A stretch of 7,100 nucleotides of DNA from UBA4582 sp047630175 (GTDB lineage Bacteria > Pseudomonadota > Gammaproteobacteria > Pseudomonadales > Azotimanducaceae): contig JBLHVI010000128.1 of NCBI GenBank assembly GCA_047630175.1, positions 1-7,100 on the forward strand, in the 5' to 3' direction. Shown piece by piece: positions 1 to 5,171 of this stretch (its first letter is position 1; every line of letters begins with the position of its first letter). A program made the translations under genes and the position numbers. The notes under the pieces are model-generated. The model was not told the origin of the DNA and searched no databases. It saw only the letters and a list, made by a program, of their open reading frames with translations.

Positions 1-755
1 AATTTCGTGACGATCGGTTTATCTTCATGGCGACCGCCAACGGCACCGTCAAGAAGACACCATTGATGGATTTTTCTCGGCGCAGAACCTCCGGCTTGAT
101 TGCAATCGAGTTGGAAGATACAAATACTCTGGTGGGCGTAGCTCTGACCATGGGCGACTCCGACGTCATGCTGTTTACCAGTGGTGGCAAGGCAATTCGC
201 TTCAAGGAATCTGATGTGCGTGCCATGGGTCGAACAGCACGTGGTGTGCGCGGTATTAAACTCAAGCAGGGCCAGGCATTGATTTCGTTGATCATTCCGC
301 AGCCCGATGCCGAATTGTTGGTTGCGAGCGAACGCGGTTACGGCAAGCGCACCAGCGTTGAAGAGTTCTCGGTAATTGGTCGCGGTGGCCAAGGCGTAAT
401 TAGCATTAAGATTAGCGATCGCAACGGTCCCGTGGTCGGTGTTTTACAGATCCACGGTGGCGATGAGGTGATTTTGATAAGTGATCAGGGTACGCTGGTC
501 AGAATTCGCGGCGATGACGTGTCGACTCAGGGGCGCAATACCCAGGGTGTGCGTTTGATCAATCTAGCGTCAGATGAGCACCTGGTTGGGCTGGCGCGAG
601 TGGCCGAAGCAGATATTGTTGAAATTTTGGATGATAATGAAGACGATGATTCAGTCGACGCGGCGATTAGCCAAGCGATAGACAGCGGATCGTCGGTTGA
701 TAGTGGGACGGACACTGACTCTGATCGGACGACTCCTCCAGATGCGCCTGAATAG
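1..755 (+). CDS. gyrA: DNA gyrase subunit A, C-terminal part (5'-truncated by window)
   Basis: This is the DNA-wrapping C-terminal domain of GyrA, the subunit that breaks and rejoins DNA in the A2B2 gyrase introducing negative supercoils. The reading frame is open from the window edge (first whole codon at 3) to TAG at 753-755, giving about 250 residues. The ATG at 27 is internal: the codons before it read FRDDRFIF, continuous with the conserved blade sequence FIFMATANGTVKKT. Repeated pinwheel blade signatures follow: VMLFTSGGKAIRFKESDVRAMGRTARGVRGIKL, then GYGKRTSVEEF with GQGVISIK, then GTLVRIRGDDVSTQGRNTQGVRLI. The catalytic tyrosine domain and the GyrA box lie upstream of the window. The last 44 or so residues form an Asp/Ser/Thr-rich acidic tail (DDNEDDDS...DSGTDTDSD), a position known in E. 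coli GyrA to modulate wrapping. Identification is by clear family resemblance. Confidence 0.97.
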   Translation, partial: FRDDRFIFMATANGTVKKTPLMDFSRRRTSGLIAIELEDTNTLVGVALTMGDSDVMLFTSGGKAIRFKESDVRAMGRTARGVRGIKLKQGQALISLIIPQPDAELLVASERGYGKRTSVEEFSVIGRGGQGVISIKISDRNGPVVGVLQIHGGDEVILISDQGTLVRIRGDDVSTQGRNTQGVRLINLASDEHLVGLARVAEADIVEILDDNEDDDSVDAAISQAIDSGSSVDSGTDTDSDRTTPPDAPE

Positions 756-773
756 AGCGCGGTAACCTTAAGA

Positions 774-800
774 CAGCTGTCTGCGCCTCATAGACAGCTG
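774..800 (+). other. Inverted repeat (9-bp stem, 9-nt loop) after gyrA
   Basis: CAGCTGTCT at 774-782 is the exact reverse complement of AGACAGCTG at 792-800, with loop GCGCCTCAT. The left arm lies inside a perfect 12-bp palindrome, AGACAGCTGTCT (771-782), so the two could also compete. It starts 18 nt after the gyrA stop, where a transcript end would be expected, but no T-run follows (the next bases are CTTATATGAA). It is therefore not a classical intrinsic terminator. It could be an mRNA 3'-end stabiliser, a weak attenuator, or a protein site. The right arm overlaps the first unit of the 16-bp repeat array. Confidence 0.6.
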
Positions 801-865
801 CTTATATGAATAGCTGCTCACATGAATAACTGCTTAGATGAATAACTGCTCACATGAATAACTGC
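795..865 (+). repeat. 16-bp direct tandem repeat, about 4.4 copies, upstream of pheA
   Basis: Four consecutive 16-bp units begin at 795, 811, 827 and 843, and a fifth partial unit TAACTGC occupies 859-865. The consensus is TARCTGCTYABATGAA. Units 2 and 4 differ at one base. Units 1 and 3 share CTTA where units 2 and 4 share CTCAC, so the array looks like a duplicated 32-bp dimer with 4 differences in 32. It fills most of the spacer where serC sits in many relatives. The period is not a multiple of 3 and no gene spans it. Function is unknown; it could be a slippage scar, a protein-binding array or a leader (see the mini-ORF entry). Confidence 0.9.
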
Positions 866-880
866 CCCCGATCCGTTTGA
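806..880 (+). other. Ladder of four overlapping mini-ORFs in the repeat array (translation unproven)
   Basis: Each 16-bp unit contains ATGAATA(A/G), so every unit can start an ORF that ends inside the next unit. They lie at 806-829 (MNSCSHE), 822-845 (MNNCLDE), 838-861 (MNNCSHE) and 854-880 (MNNCPRSV). Successive ORFs overlap by 8 nt and change frame each time. The last stops at TGA 878-880, 2 nt before the pheA ATG at 883. None has a visible Shine-Dalgarno sequence and none contains Phe codons, so this is not a pheL-type attenuator leader. The ladder follows automatically from the repeat, so it may be a by-product and not a coding device. Confidence 0.25.
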
Positions 881-882
881 CC

Positions 883-1986
883 ATGACTGATTCCGACGAC
901 CAACTCGACCAACTCCGCCAGCGTATTGATAGCCTGGATAGTGAAATTTTGGCGTTGCTGAATGAGCGCGCTCGCTGCGCTTTGTCTGTCGCTGAAGTCA
1001 AACAGGCAGCCTCCGGTGATATCGCTCCCGTTTTTTATCGTCCAGAGCGAGAAGCGCAGGTCCTGCGTAATATTGCTGCTAAGAACCCTGGTCCCCTAAG
1101 TAATGAAAAAGTCATGCAGGTGTATCGGCAGATTATGTCTGCTTGCCTAGCACTAGAAGAACCGCTCAAAATCGCCTACCTTGGTCCCGAGGGCACGTTT
1201 ACTCAATTAGCCACGCTCAAGCAATTCGGCCATGCCGTTATCGGTGTGCCGATGATTACGGTCGATGATGTCTTTCGCGAAGTTGCGGCTGAGAATTGTC
1301 ACTATGGCGTTGTGCCAGTTGAGAACTCTACCGAGGGCGTCGTCAGCCACACGCTAGATAACTTTCTCAGCTCGTCTTTGCGTATTTGCGGTGAGGTTGA
1401 GTTGCGCATTCATCACCACCTAATGATTGCGCCAGATGCAGATCCAGCCAAGATCACTAAAATCTATGCGCATCAGCAAACTTTCGGTCAGTGTCGCCGC
1501 TGGCTCGACGGTCGTTATCCTAATGTGCCACGCATCACTTCAACCAGCAATGCTGAGGCCGCCAGACACATCCTACAAGAGCCTAATGCAGCCGCTATTG
1601 CCGGCGAAATCGCAGCTGAGACCTATGGCCTGTCGATCCTGTCAAAGAAGATTGAAGACAATTCTGACAATACAACGCGCTTTATAGTAGTCGGGCGCGA
1701 GGCGGTGGGGCCCAGTGGCAAAGACAAAACCTCAATCATGGTGTCCACCCACAACCAGCCTGGCGCGTTGTATAAACTGCTTGAGCCATTTCACCGCCAC
1801 GACGTATCACTGACGTCGATTGAAACAAGGCCTTCTCGAACAGGGATGTGGTCGTACGTATTTTTTATTGATTTTGAAGGTCACACACAGGACGAGTTGG
1901 TGATGCGAGTGATCGGCGAAATAGACAGCGATGCACTCGAGATCAAGATGCTTGGGTCTTATCCGCGGGCGATTAATGCTGTGTAA
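883..1986 (+). CDS. pheA: Bifunctional chorismate mutase/prephenate dehydratase (P-protein)
   Basis: The enzyme converts chorismate to prephenate and then to phenylpyruvate in cytosolic phenylalanine synthesis. Residues about 5-95 are an AroQ-type chorismate mutase with the expected active-site pattern: R12, R29, K40 and R56-E57. The dehydratase domain runs from about 96 to 270, with GPEGTF at 101-106, VVPVENSTEG at 143-152 and the catalytic TRF motif at 265-267. A C-terminal ACT domain (about 283-367) carries GAL (294-296) and ETRP (314-317), the Phe-binding motifs of feedback-inhibited P-proteins. Length is 367 residues, normal for the family. I chose ATG 883 because MTDSDDQLDQLRQRID matches the usual short N-terminus; TTG at 877 would add two residues. 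Neither start has a Shine-Dalgarno sequence: the upstream bases are C-rich. serC, its usual upstream neighbour, is absent. Confidence 0.96.
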   Translation: MTDSDDQLDQLRQRIDSLDSEILALLNERARCALSVAEVKQAASGDIAPVFYRPEREAQVLRNIAAKNPGPLSNEKVMQVYRQIMSACLALEEPLKIAYLGPEGTFTQLATLKQFGHAVIGVPMITVDDVFREVAAENCHYGVVPVENSTEGVVSHTLDNFLSSSLRICGEVELRIHHHLMIAPDADPAKITKIYAHQQTFGQCRRWLDGRYPNVPRITSTSNAEAARHILQEPNAAAIAGEIAAETYGLSILSKKIEDNSDNTTRFIVVGREAVGPSGKDKTSIMVSTHNQPGALYKLLEPFHRHDVSLTSIETRPSRTGMWSYVFFIDFEGHTQDELVMRVIGEIDSDALEIKMLGSYPRAINAV

Positions 1987-2033
1987 GCGCCCAGAAGAAC
2001 CGCAAGCGCGTCACTGATTATCAACATGGCGTA

Positions 2034-2043
2034 TTAACGTTAA
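2034..2043. repeat. 10-bp palindrome TTAACGTTAA before hisC
   Basis: A perfect palindrome in the 70-bp pheA-hisC spacer, overlapping the hisC ribosome binding site at its right end. A related palindrome with the same half-sites occurs at the end of hisC (3129-3140). It may be chance in AT-rich sequence or an operator; no known regulator motif is recognised. Confidence 0.3.
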
Positions 2044-2048
2044 GGAAG
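2042..2048 (+). promoter_or_regulatory. Ribosome binding site that sets the hisC start
   Basis: AAGGAAG ends 8 nt before ATG 2057, a good spacing. The in-frame GTG at 2048 overlaps this site and so cannot be served by it, which favours ATG 2057 over GTG. Confidence 0.7.
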
Positions 2049-2056
2049 TGCCCACT

Positions 2057-3163
2057 ATGCCCTGCGACTTTTTTGAACTGGCTAACCCCGGCGTCCGTGG
2101 TCTACAACCCTATCAACCCGGTAAACCTGTTGAAGAGTTGCAGCGCGAACTGGGGCTGACCGATGTTATCAAACTGGCAAGTAATGAAAATCCGCTGGGT
2201 CCTAGCCCCGCAGTGATTAACTCGCTGGCGGATGTGATTCCGGAGTTGGCACGCTATCCAGATGGCAGTGCTTATCACCTTAAGCAGACCCTCAGTGGCT
2301 TTCTCGAAGTTGACACCCGGATGCTCACCATCGGCAACGGTTCCAACGAAATATTGGAACTACTGGCGCGAGTTTTTCTGCGTCCTGGCCTCGAGGTCAT
2401 TGTGTCTCAGCATTCGTTCGTGGTTTACCCGCTCGTTACTCGGGCTTTGGGTGCAGACTTGAAGGTCATCCCAGCGAAAGACTATGGTCAAGACCTCGAC
2501 GCGACTGCCGCTGCCATCACGCCCAATACGCGTATTATATTTATCGCTAACCCGAATAACCCGACCGGCACCTGGGTAGAAGAACTCGACCTAGTGCAGT
2601 TTCTCGACAAGGTACCGGCGGAAGTTCTTGTGGTGCTCGACGAGGCCTATTGCGAGTACGTGGACGACCCTGATTACCCGGATGGTATCGCGTTGCTGGC
2701 GCGTTACCCGAACCTGGTGATTACCCGGACCTTCTCTAAAGTTTACGGTCTAGCGGCGTTGCGGATCGGCTACAGTGTAAGTCAGCCAGAGATCGCGGAT
2801 CTTCTTAACCGCGTTCGTCAGCCTTTTAATATCAATACTATGTCGCTGGTCGCGGCTGTGGCAGCGCTGGGCGACCAGGATCACGTGCGCGCAGCCGTGT
2901 TGGTCAACAAGCAAGGCATGGAGCACCTAGTGGCGGCGTGTGAGACGCTGGGTTTAGGCTATATTCCTTCGGCAGGTAATTTTTTGACAATTGATATGGG
3001 TCAGGACGCGATGCCGATTTATGAAGCGCTACTCCAACTCGGCGTGATCGTGCGTCCCATTGGTGTCTATGAATTGCCGCACCACTTGCGCGTCACGATT
3101 GGGTTACCTGATGAAAATACGCGATTTATTAACGCGTTAACCACGGTTCTGGGAGAGCTGTAG
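2057..3163 (+). CDS. hisC: Histidinol-phosphate/aromatic aminotransferase
   Basis: A PLP-dependent fold-type I aminotransferase of 368 residues, converting imidazole acetol phosphate to histidinol phosphate. Enzymes of this subtype in aromatic operons also transaminate phenylpyruvate and 4-hydroxyphenylpyruvate, which fits its position between pheA and tyrA. Visible motifs, counted from ATG 2057: LASNENPLGPSP (about 40-51), NPNNPTG (165-171), DEAY (195-198), the PLP-binding lysine K228 in TFSKVYGLAALRIGY with phosphate-contacting R236, QPFNIN (256-261), and the carboxylate-binding arginine R345 in LRVTIG. The N-terminus (PCDFFELANPGVRGLQPYQPGKPVEEL) resembles the Pseudomonas HisC2 type. The start is chosen from the AAGGAAG site; GTG 2048 would add three residues. 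It lies 70 bp after pheA and 30 bp before tyrA, so it is probably co-transcribed. Whether it serves His, Phe/Tyr or both cannot be decided from sequence alone. Confidence 0.94.
   Translation: MPCDFFELANPGVRGLQPYQPGKPVEELQRELGLTDVIKLASNENPLGPSPAVINSLADVIPELARYPDGSAYHLKQTLSGFLEVDTRMLTIGNGSNEILELLARVFLRPGLEVIVSQHSFVVYPLVTRALGADLKVIPAKDYGQDLDATAAAITPNTRIIFIANPNNPTGTWVEELDLVQFLDKVPAEVLVVLDEAYCEYVDDPDYPDGIALLARYPNLVITRTFSKVYGLAALRIGYSVSQPEIADLLNRVRQPFNINTMSLVAAVAALGDQDHVRAAVLVNKQGMEHLVAACETLGLGYIPSAGNFLTIDMGQDAMPIYEALLQLGVIVRPIGVYELPHHLRVTIGLPDENTRFINALTTVLGEL
3129..3140. repeat. 12-bp palindrome TTAACGCGTTAA at the hisC 3' end
   Basis: A perfect palindrome inside the last codons of hisC, with the same TTAAC/GTTAA half-sites as the palindrome before hisC but 2 bp more in the centre. 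It also contains an MluI-like ACGCGT core. It is not followed by a T-run at hairpin distance. It may be coincidental. Confidence 0.3.
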
Positions 3164-3193
3164 TTTGTTTTGCCCTTTTTTGTATGAGCTATT

Positions 3194-4108
3194 GTGAGCG
3201 CGCCTGTATTCCAACGAGTTGCATTGCTGGGGCTGGGCTTAATTGGCGGCTCCATTGCTGCCGCTATCCGGCAGTATGGTTTGGCTGAGTCTGTTAGTGC
3301 TTTTGACAGGTCATCTGTGGCGCTGAATAAAGGGTTGTCTCTGGGTTTGATCGATGAGGCGGCAGAAAGTGTGGCGCAGGCGGTAACCGGCGCAGATCTT
3401 GTGGTAATTGCTGTCCCTGTGCTGGCTATTGGCGAGATGTTGCGGTCGATAAGCGCATTTGTCAGCCCTGCCGCGATAATCACAGATGTTGGCAGCGTCA
3501 AGGCGCCTGTTATTGCGGCGGCACGCGAATTTTTGCCGCGATTTTTGCCGCGTATCGTCCCTGGTCATCCCATTGCTGGCTCTGAGCGTCATGGTGTGGC
3601 TGCGGCTGACAGTGAATTGTTTCTGCGTCACAAGTTAATTCTGACACCTGTTGCCGAAACCGACAGTGATGCCATTGAGCGCCTAAGTGCATTCTGGGAA
3701 GCCATGGGTGCTGATGTGGTGCAGATGAGCCCCGAACATCATGACGCGGTGCTCGCTCAGACGAGCCACCTACCGCACCTGCTAGCTTATGCCTTAGTCG
3801 ATACGTTATCCCAGCAGGGCGACTCGCTAGAGATCTTTGACTATGCGGCGGGGGGGCTGCGGGACTTCTCGCGTATTGCTGCTTCAGACCCTGTGATGTG
3901 GCGTGACATCTATCAGGCAAACAGTGGTCCAGTGCTTGCGATACTTGATCGTTATACCCAAGAGTTGCTAGCACTTAGAACCATGATCAAAACAGGCCAG
4001 TTTGACGCGTTGGAAGAAGTTTTTGGTCGTGCCAAGTTTGCTAGGGATCACTTTTCCAAGGTATTGAGTGAGCGGGCTGAGCAGGCAACGCTAGGAGACG
4101 ACGCTTGA
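3194..4108 (+). CDS. tyrA: Prephenate dehydrogenase, stand-alone (no AroA fusion)
   Basis: It oxidatively decarboxylates prephenate to 4-hydroxyphenylpyruvate in tyrosine synthesis; cyclohexadienyl dehydrogenase activity on arogenate is also possible. The 304 residues begin with a Rossmann domain: GLGLIGGS at 13-20 and an acidic residue, D38, at the end of the second strand, which suggests NAD+ preference. TDVGSVK lies at 97-103, GHPIAGSE at 124-131 (H125), QTSHLPHLLAYAL at 189-201 and GGLRDFSRIAASDP at 220-233, whose arginines bind prephenate in the family. There is no ACT domain and no EPSP synthase domain after it, although many pseudomonad relatives are TyrA-AroA fusions. GTG 3194 gives the standard N-terminus and has only a weak GAG upstream. 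The gene has a 12-bp in-frame duplication (3529-3552) and a run of seven Gs (3850-3856). Its TGA overlaps the cmk start. Confidence 0.94.
   Translation: MSAPVFQRVALLGLGLIGGSIAAAIRQYGLAESVSAFDRSSVALNKGLSLGLIDEAAESVAQAVTGADLVVIAVPVLAIGEMLRSISAFVSPAAIITDVGSVKAPVIAAAREFLPRFLPRIVPGHPIAGSERHGVAAADSELFLRHKLILTPVAETDSDAIERLSAFWEAMGADVVQMSPEHHDAVLAQTSHLPHLLAYALVDTLSQQGDSLEIFDYAAGGLRDFSRIAASDPVMWRDIYQANSGPVLAILDRYTQELLALRTMIKTGQFDALEEVFGRAKFARDHFSKVLSERAEQATLGDDA
3529..3552 (+). repeat. Exact 12-bp tandem duplication inside tyrA
   Basis: ATTTTTGCCGCG occurs twice back to back (3529-3540 and 3541-3552). It is in frame and produces FLPRFLPR just before the conserved IVPGHPIAGSE segment. The effect is a four-residue insertion in the loop leading to the prephenate-binding region. 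Confidence 0.85.
4093..4097 (+). promoter_or_regulatory. Ribosome binding site for the TTG start of cmk
   Basis: AGGAG inside the last codons of tyrA lies 7 nt before TTG 4105. This is the clearest Shine-Dalgarno sequence in the window and supports a TTG start whose first bases overlap the tyrA stop (TTGA). The alternative ATG at 4153 has no such site. Confidence 0.7.
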
Positions 4109-4857
4109 TTGAGACGACAATTGAATCGACCGTTGAACCTGCAACTCAATTGATGGCACAGTCAAAAGATCGGTCGCTTGCCGTAATTACAATCGACGGT
4201 CCCAGTGGTTCTGGCAAGGGGTCGATTACACACCGGCTGGCCCAGCACCTAGGGTTTCATATTCTCGATAGTGGTGCACTTTACCGTTTGGTTGGGCTTG
4301 CTGCTCGGCAGCATGGTACTGCCTTCGATGACGCGGCGGGCCTGTCCGAGATTGCGACAGGGTTAGACGTAGTCTTTGCGCCCACCCAAGATCTTCAAGA
4401 ACCTCTACAGATACGTCTTGAAGGGCAGGATGTGACTCGCTTGATTCGCACAGATCAAGCGGGCACTGATGCCTCCCAGGTGGCTAAAGTGTCAGCTGTT
4501 CGTGACGCCTTGATCGGGCGTCAGCGCGACTTTGCTCAGGCGCCCGGGCTAGTGGCTGATGGGCGTGATATGGGCACAGTAGTGTTCACCCGTGCAGTGC
4601 TCAAGATCTACTTGACTGCGAGTGCTGAGGCGCGTGCGGAGAGACGATATAAGCAGTTGAAAGATAAGGGAATGGGTGTTAGTCTTCACGACCTTTTTCT
4701 GAGCATTCAAGCGCGCGATGATCAAGACATGAATCGCACCGTTGCGCCGCTAAAGCCAGCTGCGGATGCGGTGATAGTCGATAGTACAGAGATGTCGCTA
4801 GACGCCGTGTTTAAGACGATACTGGATGCTGCGAACGCTGCGTTGAAAGCTAGTTGA
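4105..4857 (+). CDS. cmk: Cytidylate kinase (CMP/dCMP kinase)
   Basis: It phosphorylates CMP and dCMP with ATP, feeding nucleotide and membrane lipid precursor pools. Visible features, from TTG 4105: P-loop GPSGSGKG (32-39), DSGALYR (55-61) in the NMP-binding region, ASQVAKVSAVRDAL (123-136), ADGRDMGTVVF (151-161) with the CMP-contacting R154-D155, the basic LID helix ARAERRYKQL (176-185), RDDQDMNR (204-211) and the terminal APLKPAADAVIVDST (214-228). The length is 250 residues against 227 for E. coli Cmk; the excess is an N-terminal extension of roughly 20 residues (MIETTIESTVEPATQLMAQS). The extension is kept because of the AGGAG site; ATG 4153 would remove 16 residues. It overlaps tyrA by 4 bp, suggesting translational coupling. 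In most relatives aroA occupies this junction. Confidence 0.94.
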   Translation: MIETTIESTVEPATQLMAQSKDRSLAVITIDGPSGSGKGSITHRLAQHLGFHILDSGALYRLVGLAARQHGTAFDDAAGLSEIATGLDVVFAPTQDLQEPLQIRLEGQDVTRLIRTDQAGTDASQVAKVSAVRDALIGRQRDFAQAPGLVADGRDMGTVVFTRAVLKIYLTASAEARAERRYKQLKDKGMGVSLHDLFLSIQARDDQDMNRTVAPLKPAADAVIVDSTEMSLDAVFKTILDAANAALKAS

Positions 4858-4869
4858 TTGCGCTGGCGA

Positions 4870-4898
4870 TTGACTGATCGACAGCTGAGAAATAGAAC
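4870..4898 (+). promoter_or_regulatory. Possible sigma-70 promoter for rpsA
   Basis: TTGACT (4870-4875) and TAGAAC (4893-4898) are 17 bp apart, just after the cmk stop. The -35 is good and the -10 is weak, lacking the final T. rpsA in relatives has its own promoters ahead of a long leader, so the position makes sense, but the match is modest. Confidence 0.3.
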
Positions 4899-4907
4899 TT
4901 AAGTGCG

Positions 4908-4923
4908 GGCCGATACTGCGGCC
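4908..4923 (+). other. Hairpin in the cmk-rpsA spacer
   Basis: GGCCG (4908-4912) can pair with CGGCC (4919-4923) around a six-base loop ATACTG. No T-run follows, so it is not an intrinsic terminator. It may be part of the structured rpsA leader. Confidence 0.45.
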
Positions 4924-4940
4924 AGCAAGAACCAACGATA

Positions 4941-4970
4941 GTTGAGGCCAGGCTAAAAGCCACCCTCAGC
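4941..4970 (+). other. Two-tiered hairpin in the cmk-rpsA spacer
   Basis: GTTGAGG (4941-4947) pairs with CCTCAGC (4964-4970) through 7 bp, one of them G-U. After a small internal loop, GGCT (4951-4954) pairs with AGCC (4958-4961) around AAA. The following bases, CGTCTAATAG, contain no T-run, so termination is not supported. A processing site or leader element is more likely. Confidence 0.5.
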
Positions 4971-5027
4971 CGTCTAATAGAATAAGCAGCGCGAGCCTAA
5001 TATGTTGGCTGGCAGTCGCTTTTAACC

Positions 5028-5139
5028 GGGTCGGAACGAAGAAACCTTCCGAAATTCTCGAAACCGACCCTAATGATGACTAGACCCGCTGAAGTCGGAA
5101 GCTTTAGGGAAAGGCGGTAGTACATGAGCCCGTGGGCTC
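5028..5139 (+). promoter_or_regulatory. Structured rpsA mRNA leader with competing stems (putative S1 autoregulatory region)
   Basis: The perfect 7-bp pairings are GGGTCGG 5028-5034 with CCGACCC 5064-5070, and CTTCCGA 5046-5052 with TCGGAAG 5095-5101 (extended by AAA/TTT after one mismatch, to 5042 and 5105). These two cross, so they exclude each other or form a pseudoknot. TCGGAA 5031-5036 can also pair with TTCCGA 5047-5052, giving a third, competing hairpin. A further hairpin, GAGCCC 5126-5131 with GGGCTC 5134-5139, lies shortly before the start codons. In E. coli the rpsA start region folds into hairpins, lacks a strong Shine-Dalgarno sequence and is repressed by S1 itself; that this leader works the same way is inference. 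The stretch 4858-5171 contains no gene that I can recognise. Confidence 0.5.
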
Positions 5140-5171
5140 GGGAAAACACATCCATGAGTGAAATGACAGAA

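Noticed and set aside
27..29. ATG at 27 as a gene start
   Set aside because: The frame is open upstream to the window edge and the codons before it continue the conserved GyrA blade, so it is an internal methionine.
795..865. 16-bp repeats as a CRISPR array
   Set aside because: Units are contiguous without spacers, too short for CRISPR repeats, and no cas gene is present.
806..880. Classical pheA attenuator with a Phe-rich leader peptide
   Set aside because: The mini-ORFs contain no Phe codons, and no terminator with a T-run precedes pheA.
3164..3193. T-rich spacer with a six-T run as a terminator after hisC
   Set aside because: No stable GC-rich hairpin directly precedes the T-run, and tyrA follows within 30 bp in the same direction.
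3067..3501. Minus-strand 144-codon ORF spanning hisC end and tyrA start
   Set aside because: It overlaps two conserved genes on the other strand, and its composition follows from their codon pattern.
3510..3974. Minus-strand 154-codon ORF opposite tyrA
   Set aside because: It lies fully antisense to a strongly conserved tyrA, its protein is low in recognisable motifs and it looks like a shadow frame.
4941..4970. Hairpin as an intrinsic terminator of cmk
   Set aside because: The stem is good but no T-tract follows it.
5124..5171. ATG 5124 as the rpsA start
   Set aside because: It has a usable AAGG site, but the added MSPWARENTS residues cover a perfect hairpin and do not match S1 N-termini; the six domains align with E. 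coli numbering from 5172.
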